Origin: Streptomyces sp. ISL-100
Lineage (GTDB): Bacteria > Actinomycetota > Actinomycetes > Streptomycetales > Streptomycetaceae
Direction of reading: 5' to 3'
Assembly: GCF_018614615.1 (NCBI RefSeq)
Contig: NZ_JAGGOK010000003.1
Location: 62,001-126,000, forward strand
Length of the DNA stretch: 64,000 nucleotides
Shown here: piece after piece, positions 56,924 to 64,000 of the stretch
How the letters are laid out: every line of letters begins with the position of its first letter
How positions within the stretch are numbered: position 1 is the first letter of the stretch
Made by a program: the position numbers and the translations under genes
The notes under the pieces: model-generated
Told to the model about the DNA's origin: nothing
The model's database searches: none
What the model saw: the letters and a program-made list of their open reading frames with translations, nothing else

Positions 56924-58116
56924 GCTCGTCGTCCGTCCGTACTCCTGACCGCGCCCCCGCGGGTACACCGGGCCGTGTCCCGCTCCGCGCCCCCGGCCGC
57001 GCTCCGGCCCGTAAGCTCGCGCGCGCCGCTCAGCGCGTCACCTCCACCGCCCTCGGGCCGTACCAGAGCGCCGTCGTCCGGATCGGGTTCTCGCTGACCT
57101 GGCTGCTCTTCCTCCTCTGGGAGTACCCGCACCGCCGTGAGCTGTACGGGCCGGACGGGCCGTGGAACTGGGACATGGCCCAGCAGCTGATAGCGAACAA
57201 TCACGCCTTCACCGCGCTGATGTGGTCGGAGAGCTCGCTCTGGTTCGAGATCGTCTACGGGCTCGCGGTCGTGTCGGCGGCGCTGCTGATGCTGGGCTGG
57301 CGGACCCGGACCATGTCCGTCCTCTTCATGATCGGCGTGCTGTCGCTGCAGAACCGCAGCATCTTCATGGGCGACGGCGGCGACAACGTCATCCACCTGA
57401 TGGCGATCTACCTGGTGTTCACGCGGTGCGGGCAGGTGTGGTCGCTGGACGCGCGGCGCGACCCCTCTCGCGGCGACCAGGTGGGGCCGGCCCTGTGGGG
57501 TGCGCTCGGTGCCTGTCTTGTCGCGCTTACGTTCTCGGGCGAGCTCAGCGGCGGCTGGCTGCTGATCTTCTGGGGCTTGCTGGTCGTGCACGGTCTGTGG
57601 TGGGCGGCCGGCCGGTACGCGCCCGGGCAGCCGCGCATCCTGCTGGACGTCATCGCCAACCTCGCGCACAACGCCGGCCTCTTCGTGATCATGGCTGAGG
57701 TCTGTCTCGTCTACGCGACTGCCGGCTGGTACAAGATCCAGGGCTCGCGCTGGCAGGACGGCACCGCGCTCTACTACCCGCTGCACCTGGACTACTTCTC
57801 GCCCTGGCCCGTGCTTTCCGGGCTGCTTGCCTCCAGCGGCGTGATCGTGATGCTGCTGACGTACGGGACGGTGGCTGTTCAGGTCGCGTTCCCCTTCACG
57901 CTCTTCAACCGGCAGGTCAAGAACGTCCTGCTCGCCGTCATGATCACTGAGCACGCGGCGATCGCTGTGCTGCTCGGGCTGCCCTTCTTCTCGCTCGCGA
58001 TGATCGCCGCCGACGCGGTCTTCCTGCCGACCGGCTTCCTGCGGCGTATCGGCCGGTGGGGGGCGCGGCTCGACGTATCGGGCCTGGTCGGACGCCCCCG
58101 TAGGCTGAAGTCATGA
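56920..58116 (+). CDS. HTTM-domain (vitamin K carboxylase-like) membrane protein
   Basis: A 398-residue protein with about nine TM helices. A basic Pro/Arg/Ala-rich N-terminus of about 45 residues is followed by R-I-G-F-S-L-T-W-L and then W-N-W-D. A G-D-G-G-D-N-V-I-H-L stretch and Y-K-I-Q-G-S-R-W-Q-D-G-T-A are the hallmarks of HTTM proteins, which resemble the gamma-glutamyl carboxylase membrane domain. Bacterial function is unknown. The GTG overlaps the DUF5819 TGA, so the two proteins probably work together. Confidence 0.87.
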   Translation: MSSSSVRTPDRAPAGTPGRVPLRAPGRAPARKLARAAQRVTSTALGPYQSAVVRIGFSLTWLLFLLWEYPHRRELYGPDGPWNWDMAQQLIANNHAFTALMWSESSLWFEIVYGLAVVSAALLMLGWRTRTMSVLFMIGVLSLQNRSIFMGDGGDNVIHLMAIYLVFTRCGQVWSLDARRDPSRGDQVGPALWGALGACLVALTFSGELSGGWLLIFWGLLVVHGLWWAAGRYAPGQPRILLDVIANLAHNAGLFVIMAEVCLVYATAGWYKIQGSRWQDGTALYYPLHLDYFSPWPVLSGLLASSGVIVMLLTYGTVAVQVAFPFTLFNRQVKNVLLAVMITEHAAIAVLLGLPFFSLAMIAADAVFLPTGFLRRIGRWGARLDVSGLVGRPRRLKS

Positions 58117-58904
58117 CTGAGGACGTGGCCGGGGACAGCGCCGAGGACGTGGCCGACGCTGTGATGCGGCAGTGGCGTGAGGCAGCCCCGAACACCGTTC
58201 TGCTCGACGGGTTCCATGCCCTGAAGCACGGGCTGCGCTTCGGTGCGGACGTGCGAATGACGGTTACCAGCGACCGGCAGGCCGCGGTGGCGCTTGCGCG
58301 AGAGCTGGCCGATGACGTGTCGGACGTGATCGCCCAGTCCGTCGTCGAAATTCCGGCACACGCCTTGCGTGAGCTGGTCCCCAGGGTTCACACCACGGGG
58401 ATAGCCGCACTGGCCGTCCGGCGCGATGCCCGGGCGAACGCGGAGACGCTGTCCCGGCTGCCTCGGATGTCCCCGATCGTCGTGCTCGACAACCCTCGTA
58501 ATCTCGGCAACGTCGGAGCGGTGGTGCGCCTGGCTGCCGGATTCGGTGCCACGGGCGTGGTCACGACCGGCGACATGGACCCCTGGCACCCAAACGTGGT
58601 GCGTGCCGGAGCGGGGCTGCACTACGCCACAGCCGTCGAGCACAGGGGCCTCGACGAATTGCCGCCCGGCCCGCTGTACGTACTGGACCCGGAGGGCGAG
58701 GACATCAGGTCCGTCAAGGTCCCCGACGACGCGCTCGTAGCGTTCGGCTCCGAGCGGCACGGGATCTCACCCGAGCTGCGGAGCAGGGCGACCAAGCTGG
58801 TGTCCCTCCCCATGAGGCCGCAGGTGTCCAGCTACAACCTCGCCACCAGCGTCGCCATGACGCTGTTCCACTGGGGAGGACCGCCCGCCACCACCCCTGC
58901 CTGA
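58113..58904 (+). CDS. SpoU/TrmH-family RNA methyltransferase
   Basis: A 263-residue methyltransferase. The C-terminal SPOUT domain has motif 1 (N-P-R-N-L-G-N-V-G-A-V-V-R), motif 2 (G-S-E-R-H-G-I-S) and motif 3 (P-M-R-P-Q-V-S-S-Y-N-L-A-T-S-V-A), which form the knotted SAM site. The N-terminal 100 residues are a substrate-binding extension. It 2'-O-methylates a ribose in tRNA or rRNA; the exact target is not clear. Its ATG overlaps the HTTM stop. Confidence 0.92.
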   Translation: MTEDVAGDSAEDVADAVMRQWREAAPNTVLLDGFHALKHGLRFGADVRMTVTSDRQAAVALARELADDVSDVIAQSVVEIPAHALRELVPRVHTTGIAALAVRRDARANAETLSRLPRMSPIVVLDNPRNLGNVGAVVRLAAGFGATGVVTTGDMDPWHPNVVRAGAGLHYATAVEHRGLDELPPGPLYVLDPEGEDIRSVKVPDDALVAFGSERHGISPELRSRATKLVSLPMRPQVSSYNLATSVAMTLFHWGGPPATTPA

Positions 58905-58918
58905 AGGTGGGGCGGGCG
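58882..58918. terminator. Terminator between methyltransferase gene and paaN
   Basis: CGCCCGCC (58882-58889) and GGCGGGCG (58911-58918) with an inner CACC/GGTG pairing form a hairpin across the end of the plus-strand methyltransferase gene, facing the paaN stop. Confidence 0.5.
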
Positions 58919-58931
58919 ATCAGCTGACCGA

Positions 58932-60623
58932 CTATGCCTGCCTGCGGACCTCCACCACCCGGAAGCGGTTGGCGACGAACGCCGCGTCGCACAGGGCGGA
59001 GTTGGCCGCCGGGTTGCCGCCCGAGCCGTGGAAGTCGGAGAACGCCGCGGTCTGGTTGACGTACACCCCGCCCGTCAGGTTCAGCGAAAGCTGCGCGGAC
59101 TCCTCCAGGCAGACGTCCTCGATGGCGGCCTCTGTGATCTGCGAGGTCGTGTACGCGCCGACCGTCATCGCGCCCTTCTCGCGGATCGTGCGGCGCAGCA
59201 GTTCCAGGCCGTCCTCCGTGGAGTCGACGGCGACGGCGAAGGAGACCGGGCCGAAGCACTCGGACATGTACGCCGCTTCCGCGTCCGGCTTGGCGCCGTC
59301 GAGCTTGACCATGACCGGCGTACGGACCACCGCATCCGGGAAGTCCGGGTTGGTGATCTCCCGTGAGGGGAGCGCCACTTCGCCCAGTCCCGCGGCCGCT
59401 TCGAGGCGGGCCTTGACGTCGGGGTTGACCAGTGCGCCCAGCAGCGCGTTCGCGCGGGCGTCGTCGCCGAGCAGTCCGGCGACCGAGGCCGCGAGGTCGG
59501 AGACGACCTCGTCGTAGGACTTGGCACCGGCGTCCGTCATGATCCCGTCCCTGGGGATCAGGAGGTTCTGCGGAGTGGTGCACATCTGGCCGCTGTAGAG
59601 GGACAGCGAGAACGCCAGGTTGGACAGCATTCCCTTGTAGTCGTCGGTGGAGTCGATCACCACCGTGTTGACGCCGGCCTTCTCGGTGTAGACCTGCGCC
59701 TGGCGGGCGTTGGTCTCCAGCCAGTCACCGAACGAGGTGGACCCCGTGTAGTCGATGATCCGGATCTCCGGGCGGGTCGCGAGCGTCTTGGCGATGCCCT
59801 CGCCGGGGCGCTCGGCCGCCAGTGCCACCAGGTTCGGGTCGAAGCCGGCCTCGGTGAGGACCTCGCGGGCGACCTTGACCGTCAGGGCCAGCGGCAGGAC
59901 CGCGCGGGGGTGCGGCTTGACCAGGACCGGGTTGCCGGTGGCCAGGGAGGCGAAGAGGCCCGGGTAGCCGTTCCACGTCGGGAAGGTGTTGCAGCCGATG
60001 AGCAGCGCGATGCCGCGCGGGACGGCGGTGAAGGACTTGCTCAGGTTGAGCGGGTCGCGCTTGCCCTGCGGCTTGGACCAGTCGGCCGCCTCGGGGGTAC
60101 GGACCTGCTCGCCGTACGCGTAGGCCACGGCCTCCAGGCCGCGGTCCTGGGCGTGCGGGCCGCCGGCCTGGAACGCCATCATGAAGGCCTGGCCGCTGGT
60201 GTGCATGACCGCATGCGCGAATTCGTGCGTACGGGCGCTGATGCGCGACAGGATTTCGAGGCAGACCAGGGCGCGGGTCTCCGGTCCGGCGTCCCGCCAG
60301 GCGCCCATGCCCGCTCGCATCGCCGGCAGGAGTACGTCGAGGTCGGCGTGCGGGTACTCGACGCCCAGCTCCGGGCCGTACGGCGACACCTCGGCGCCCG
60401 TCCAGCCGTCGGTGCCGGGCTGGTCGAGTTCGAAGCGGGTGCCGTGCAGGGCCTGGAAGGCCGCGAGGCCTTCGGCGGCGCTCAGGCTGCCGTTCTCGCC
60501 GTACGCCTTGGGGTGCTCGGGGTGCGGGGACCAGTACGCCCGCGTGCGGATCACCTCGAGCGCCTGGGCGAGCGTGGCCCGGTGCTTCTGGGACAGCTGG
60601 GAAGTGGTGAGTTCGGCGGCCAC
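58932..60623 (-). CDS. paaN: PaaN ring-opening aldehyde dehydrogenase
   Basis: A 563-residue aldehyde dehydrogenase-like protein of the phenylacetate pathway. P-T-W-N-G-Y-P-G and the NAD-fold D-Y-T-G-S-T-S-F-G-D-W-L-E are seen. The nucleophile Cys lies in S-G-Q-M-C-T-T-P-Q-N. The C-terminal MaoC-type hydratase domain of E. coli PaaZ is absent, so only oxidation of the ring-opened aldehyde is expected. The GTG at 60623 is chosen by family start. An operator lies about 55 bases upstream. Confidence 0.92.
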   Translation of the reverse strand: MAAELTTSQLSQKHRATLAQALEVIRTRAYWSPHPEHPKAYGENGSLSAAEGLAAFQALHGTRFELDQPGTDGWTGAEVSPYGPELGVEYPHADLDVLLPAMRAGMGAWRDAGPETRALVCLEILSRISARTHEFAHAVMHTSGQAFMMAFQAGGPHAQDRGLEAVAYAYGEQVRTPEAADWSKPQGKRDPLNLSKSFTAVPRGIALLIGCNTFPTWNGYPGLFASLATGNPVLVKPHPRAVLPLALTVKVAREVLTEAGFDPNLVALAAERPGEGIAKTLATRPEIRIIDYTGSTSFGDWLETNARQAQVYTEKAGVNTVVIDSTDDYKGMLSNLAFSLSLYSGQMCTTPQNLLIPRDGIMTDAGAKSYDEVVSDLAASVAGLLGDDARANALLGALVNPDVKARLEAAAGLGEVALPSREITNPDFPDAVVRTPVMVKLDGAKPDAEAAYMSECFGPVSFAVAVDSTEDGLELLRRTIREKGAMTVGAYTTSQITEAAIEDVCLEESAQLSLNLTGGVYVNQTAAFSDFHGSGGNPAANSALCDAAFVANRFRVVEVRRQA

Positions 60624-60676
60624 GGCGGACCAACTCCTCGTCGAGCTGGGCAGGGACAGGCGGACACGGATACAGT

Positions 60677-60694
60677 AACCGAACGATCGGTCGG
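60677..60694. promoter_or_regulatory. TetR-type operator between paaN and the dehydrogenase gene
   Basis: Eighteen bases that are the exact reverse complement of the site at 55980-55997, with ACCGA-N4-TCGGT at 60678-60691. It lies between the divergent paaN and 3-hydroxyacyl-CoA dehydrogenase genes and can control both. Confidence 0.65.
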
Positions 60695-60746
60695 GACAAG
60701 AGGGCCCGGTAAAACCTGTGGATAACTCATACGGGAGGATCGGGTC

Positions 60747-62258
60747 ATGACAGCTATCGATCGAGCCCGCAGCGTCGCCGTCGTAGGCACCGGCACCATG
60801 GGTCAGGGCATCGCCCAGGTCGCTCTTCTCGCCGGCCACCCGGTGCGTCTTTACGACGCCGTCCCGGGGCGCGCCCAGGAGGCCGCGGAGGCCGTCGGCG
60901 CGCGCCTGGACCGGCTCGTCGAGAAGGGCCGGCTCGAACGGACGGAAGCGGACAGTGCCCGCGCCCGGCTGCACGCGGCAAGCGATCTCTCCGAGCTCGC
61001 CGACGCCTCACTCGTCGTCGAGGCGATTGTCGAGAAGCTTTCGGTCAAGCAGGAGCTGTTCACCGCCCTCGAAGCGATCGTTTCCGAGGACTGCCTGCTT
61101 GCCACCAACACGTCCTCCCTCTCCGTCACGGCCATCGCGGGTCCCCTGAAGAACCCCGGCCGCTTTGTGGGGCTGCATTTCTTCAATCCCGCGCCCCTGC
61201 TGCCCCTGGTCGAGGTCGTCAGCGGCTTCGCGACCGACGAAGCGTGCGCCACGCGCGCGTGGGCGACTGCGGCCGCCTGGGGCAAGACCCCGGTGCGCTG
61301 CGCGGACACCCCCGGTTTCATCGTGAACCGCATCGCCCGCCCCTTCTATGCCGAGGCTTTCGCGGTGTACGAGGAGCGGGGCGCGGACCCGGCCACCATC
61401 GACGCCGTACTGCGCGAGTCGGGCGGCTTCAGGATGGGCCCCTTCGAGCTGACCGACCTGATCGGACAGGACGTCAACGAAGCGGTCAGCCGGTCCGTCT
61501 GGGAGTCGTTCTTCCAGAGCCCCAAGTTCGTTCCCTCGCTCGCCCAGCGCCGCCTCGTCGAGTCGGGCCGGCTCGGCCGCAAGTCGGGCCACGGATGGTT
61601 TCCGTACGGAGGCGACGGTGCGGCGAAGCCCGCTCCCCGCACCGCCGGTCCCGAGGACGCCCCCGAAGCCGTCACCGTCGTGGGGGACCTCGGCCACGCC
61701 GACGTGCTCGTCGCGATGATGGAGGAGGCGGGCATCGCCGTGGAGCGGGCGGAGGCGGGCGGCCCGTACATCGAGCTGCCGGGCGAAGGCCAGCTCGTAC
61801 CGGCCGACGGCCGGACCTCCGTGGAGTACGCGGACGTCGTCTATTTCGACCTTGCCCTCGACTACCGGGGCGCGACCCGTATCGCGCTCTCCGCCTCCGA
61901 GGACACGTCCGCGCGGGCGCTCGCCGAAGCCACCGGGCTCTTCCAGAAGCTCGGCAAGGACGTCAGTGTCATCGGCGACGTCCCCGGCATGATCGTCGCC
62001 CGTACGGTCGCCATGCTCATCGACCTGGCCGCCGACGCCGTCGCGCGGGGCGTCGCCTCGCCGCAGGACATCGACACAGCGATGCGCCTGGGCGTGAACT
62101 ACCCCCTCGGGCCGGTCGAATGGAGCAGCGCGCTCGGCCAGGACTGGGCGTACGACCTGCTGGAGAACCTGCACGAGTGCTGCCCGACGGGGCGCTACGC
62201 CCCGTCCTTGGCGCTTTACCGGCAGGCGTTCGCCGCCAAGGAAGAGGGCGCCTCATGA
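60747..62258 (+). CDS. paaH: 3-Hydroxyacyl-CoA dehydrogenase of the phenylacetate pathway
   Basis: A 503-residue enzyme. The N-terminal Rossmann domain has G-T-G-T-M-G-Q-G-I-A near residue 12, and the catalytic region shows T-N-T-S-S-L-S-V and G-L-H-F-F-N-P-A-P. Two C-terminal 3HCDH helical domains follow, each with G-F-I-V-N-R or G-M-I-V-A-R. The double-domain form matches PaaH, which oxidises 3-hydroxyadipyl-CoA. Its stop overlaps the TetR gene start. A GGGAGGA lies just upstream. Confidence 0.92.
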   Translation: MTAIDRARSVAVVGTGTMGQGIAQVALLAGHPVRLYDAVPGRAQEAAEAVGARLDRLVEKGRLERTEADSARARLHAASDLSELADASLVVEAIVEKLSVKQELFTALEAIVSEDCLLATNTSSLSVTAIAGPLKNPGRFVGLHFFNPAPLLPLVEVVSGFATDEACATRAWATAAAWGKTPVRCADTPGFIVNRIARPFYAEAFAVYEERGADPATIDAVLRESGGFRMGPFELTDLIGQDVNEAVSRSVWESFFQSPKFVPSLAQRRLVESGRLGRKSGHGWFPYGGDGAAKPAPRTAGPEDAPEAVTVVGDLGHADVLVAMMEEAGIAVERAEAGGPYIELPGEGQLVPADGRTSVEYADVVYFDLALDYRGATRIALSASEDTSARALAEATGLFQKLGKDVSVIGDVPGMIVARTVAMLIDLAADAVARGVASPQDIDTAMRLGVNYPLGPVEWSSALGQDWAYDLLENLHECCPTGRYAPSLALYRQAFAAKEEGAS

Positions 62259-62857
62259 CCACAGCCAAGCGCGACACGTACACCCCCGAGACCCTTCTGA
62301 CGGTGGCTGTCCGGGTCTTCAACGAGCGTGGCTACGACGGCACGTCCATGGAGCACCTGTCCAAGGCCGCCGGCATCTCGAAGTCCTCGATCTACCACCA
62401 CGTGGCGGGCAAGGAGGAGCTGCTGCGCCGCGCCGTCAGCCGGGCCCTCGACGGGCTCTTCGGGATCCTCGACGAGCCGGGCGCGGTGCGCGGGCGGGCG
62501 ATCGAGCGGGTGGAGTACGTCACCCGGCGCACCGTGGAGGTGCTGATGGCCGAGCTGCCGTACGTCACGCTGCTCCTTCGCGTACGCGGCAATACGAAGG
62601 CCGAGCGCTGGGCGCTGGAGCGGCGCCGCGAGTTCGACCAGCGGGTGGCCGATCTGATGAAGGCGGCGGCCGCCGACGGTGATCTGCGCACCGACGTGGA
62701 CATACGTATGGCGACGCGACTGCTCTTCGGAATGATCAACTCGCTGGTGGAGTGGTACCGGCCCCAGGCGGCCGAGGGCCATGGCGGCGTGGACGGGGAG
62801 CAGCTCGCCGAGACCGTGGTGCGGCTGGCGTTCGACGGGCTGCGGACCACCCACTGA
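62255..62857 (+). CDS. TetR-family regulator (PaaR candidate)
   Basis: A 200-residue TetR regulator. The N-terminal HTH reads T-S-M-E-H-L-S-K-A-A-G-I-S-K-S-S-I-Y-H-H-V (residues about 31-51), a textbook TetR recognition unit, and the rest is helical and ligand-binding. It is translated with the upstream dehydrogenase gene (ATGA overlap). The three ACCGA-N4-TCGGT sites nearby are the likely targets, and phenylacetyl-CoA or an acyl-CoA is the likely effector. Both points are inferred. Confidence 0.85.
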   Translation: MTTAKRDTYTPETLLTVAVRVFNERGYDGTSMEHLSKAAGISKSSIYHHVAGKEELLRRAVSRALDGLFGILDEPGAVRGRAIERVEYVTRRTVEVLMAELPYVTLLLRVRGNTKAERWALERRREFDQRVADLMKAAAADGDLRTDVDIRMATRLLFGMINSLVEWYRPQAAEGHGGVDGEQLAETVVRLAFDGLRTTH

Positions 62858-62863
62858 GGTTGC

Positions 62864-63403
62864 TCACAGCTCCGGGGGTGACGGGGGTGACTGCAGCGGC
62901 TGGGGCGGCTGTGGGGAGGCCGACGAGTCGAGATCCGTCTCCTCGAAGACCAGCAGGGTGCGCGTGCTGAGCACTTCCGGTATCGACTGGATCTTCGTCA
63001 GTACGAGCTCGCGCAGCGCCCTGTTGTCCGCCGTGTGCACGAGCAGCAGTACGTCGAAATCGCCGCTGACCAGCGCGATGTGCGCGGCGCCCGGCAGTTC
63101 CTGAAGCCGTTCGCGGACCGTGCGCCAGGAGTTCTGCACGATCTTGAGCGTGATGTACGCCGATGCTCCCTGCCCCGCGCGTTCGTGGTCCACGCGTGCG
63201 CTGAAGCCGCGGATGACGCCGTCGTCGATGAGGCGGTTGATGCGTGCGTAGGCGTTGGCGCGCGAGACGTGCACGCGCTCGGCCACGGACCGTATCGACG
63301 CGCGGCCGTCCCTCTGGAGCATTCGGAGGATGTCACGGTCGATGGCGTCCAGCGGGCGTGCGGGAGGGCCTGCTCCCGCGTCGGCCATTTGTTCAGCTGC
63401 CAT
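62864..63403 (-). CDS. bkdR: Lrp/AsnC-family regulator (BkdR-like)
   Basis: A 179-residue Lrp-type protein. The HTH covers about 20-65 (L-D-A-I-D-R-D-I-L-R-M-L-Q-R-D-G-R-A-S), and the ligand-binding RAM domain covers about 75-150 (S-G-D-F-D-V-L-L-L-V). A Pro/Ser/Gln-rich tail ends the protein. It is divergent from the E1-alpha gene, the position of the bkd regulator in S. coelicolor from memory. The ATG at 63403 has GGGGG upstream. A GGCACA/TGTGCC repeat in the shared region may be its site. Confidence 0.85.
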   Translation of the reverse strand: MAAEQMADAGAGPPARPLDAIDRDILRMLQRDGRASIRSVAERVHVSRANAYARINRLIDDGVIRGFSARVDHERAGQGASAYITLKIVQNSWRTVRERLQELPGAAHIALVSGDFDVLLLVHTADNRALRELVLTKIQSIPEVLSTRTLLVFEETDLDSSASPQPPQPLQSPPSPPEL

Positions 63404-63504
63404 GTCCCCCCGCCTCCCTCTCATGGACGACCTGCCTCTATCCCAGGCTGTGGAGAACCGTTTGTCCACAGGCTGGAGGCGCCTGTAGCCAAATTGCGTC
63501 CACG

Positions 63505-63545
63505 ACCGAACAATCGGTAGGTGAGGCACACCACATTGCTGTGCC
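63505..63545. promoter_or_regulatory. Operator region between bkdR and the E1-alpha gene
   Basis: ACCGAACAATCGGT (63505-63518) matches the paa operators in 14 of 16 bases over the wider core. Next to it GGCACA (63525-63530) and TGTGCC (63540-63545) form an inverted repeat that could bind the Lrp-type regulator. Confidence 0.55.
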
Positions 63546-63576
63546 CTCTCACCGCTCCCACGAGGAGGTGCACGCG

Positions 63577-64000
63577 ATGAAGAAAAGCACGATGACGGTC
63601 CAGCCCGCCCAGCCGGTCCAGGACCTGCCCGGTGCTGCCGCCTACAGGCCCACCCCTCCCCCGGCCTGGAGGCCCCGCACGGACCCCGCACCGCTGCTGC
63701 CCGACAGCGAGCCGTACCGCGTGCTCGGCACCGACGCCGCGGACCGGCTCGACGCCGGGCTGATGCGGCGGCTGTACGCGGAGCTGGTACGCGGCCGCAG
63801 GTACAACGCGCAGGCGACCGCCCTCACCAAGCAGGGCCGCCTCGCCGTCTACCCCTCCAGCACCGGGCAGGAGGCCTGCGAGGTCGCGGCCGCGCTCGTC
63901 CTGGAGGACCGGGACTGGCTCTTCCCGAGCTACCGGGACACGCTGGCCGCCGTGGCGCGCGGGCTGGACCCCGTACAGGCGCTGACGCTGCTGCGGGGCG
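63577..64000 (+). CDS. bkdA: Branched-chain 2-oxoacid dehydrogenase E1 alpha subunit (partial)
   Basis: The first 141 codons of an E1-alpha gene, cut by the window end. A Pro/Ala/Thr-rich N-terminus is followed by R-L-Y-x-E-L-V-R-G-R-R-Y-N, then G-R-L-A-V-Y-P-S-S-T-G-Q-E-A and L-F-P-S-Y-R-D-T, which match thiamine diphosphate-dependent E1-alpha proteins. It starts branched-chain amino acid oxidation and supplies fatty acid and polyketide primers. The ATG has GAGGAGG 7 bases upstream. Pyruvate dehydrogenase E1-alpha is the alternative; the Lrp gene beside it favours Bkd. Confidence 0.88.
   Translation, partial: MKKSTMTVQPAQPVQDLPGAAAYRPTPPPAWRPRTDPAPLLPDSEPYRVLGTDAADRLDAGLMRRLYAELVRGRRYNAQATALTKQGRLAVYPSSTGQEACEVAAALVLEDRDWLFPSYRDTLAAVARGLDPVQALTLLRG

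Overview
The window is high-GC actinobacterial DNA and is almost certainly a Streptomyces chromosome. It carries GTG starts, tightly overlapping operons, WhiB, CrgA, DUF881, PASTA-kinase and class E sortase genes. From memory, the gene order from about 26.9 kb to the right end follows the oriC-proximal block of S. coelicolor (roughly SCO3859 down to SCO3831).

Positions 1 to about 26.88 kb belong to an integrated conjugative element whose left end lies outside the window. Its right end is marked by the 3' part of a tRNA gene (26854-26877, most like tRNA-Ala), which serves as an attR-type scar. The minus strand carries two operons. The first (11082 down to 140) encodes a type IV secretion-like transfer machine: lipoprotein, cell-wall hydrolase, small two-TM protein, doubled VirB8-like protein, VirB6/TrbL, a VirB4 split in two, and a VirD4 coupling protein also split in two. 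The second (17381 down to 11519) is a replication and regulation operon: small HTH protein, WhiB-like protein, a replication-initiator-like protein with a DnaC-type loader, DUF4326 and DUF2637 membrane protein. The operons are separated by a near-perfect 39-bp palindromic terminator (11457-11495). The initiator gene carries in its linker region a cluster of palindromes that looks like a replication origin.

A divergent control region (17382-17726) with repeated TGCGAAC operators leads into an XRE/EspR-like regulator. Between it and attR lies cargo: a hypothetical protein, amidohydrolase, MAB_1171c-like membrane protein and ImmA/IrrE metallopeptidase. Next come an FMN/F420 PPOX-type protein, an unusual sulfotransferase-SUMF1(FGE)-like fusion, a NUDIX hydrolase and a sugar nucleotidyltransferase. 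No relaxase or integrase is visible; both would be expected to the left.

Positions 26.9-64 kb are core chromosome. They hold a NarL-type two-component system, DUF5324, cyclophilin, rhomboid protease, crgA, DUF881, three class E sortases around a pabA-type amidotransferase, a small membrane protein, and an Mrr-type restriction endonuclease. The growth and division cluster pknB-pbpA-rodA-pstP-fhaB-fhaA and tRNA-Leu(CAG) follow. Then come a glycosyltransferase-like membrane protein, DUF2252, a J-domain protein, rhodanese, acyl-CoA dehydrogenase and the phenylacetate operon paaABCDE. The right end holds DUF5819 and HTTM membrane proteins, an SpoU methyltransferase, paaN, a 3-hydroxyacyl-CoA dehydrogenase with a TetR regulator, an Lrp regulator, and the start of a branched-chain 2-oxoacid dehydrogenase E1-alpha gene. 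A shared ACCGA-N4-TCGGT site occurs before paaA, between paaN and the dehydrogenase, and before the E1-alpha gene, suggesting one TetR regulon.
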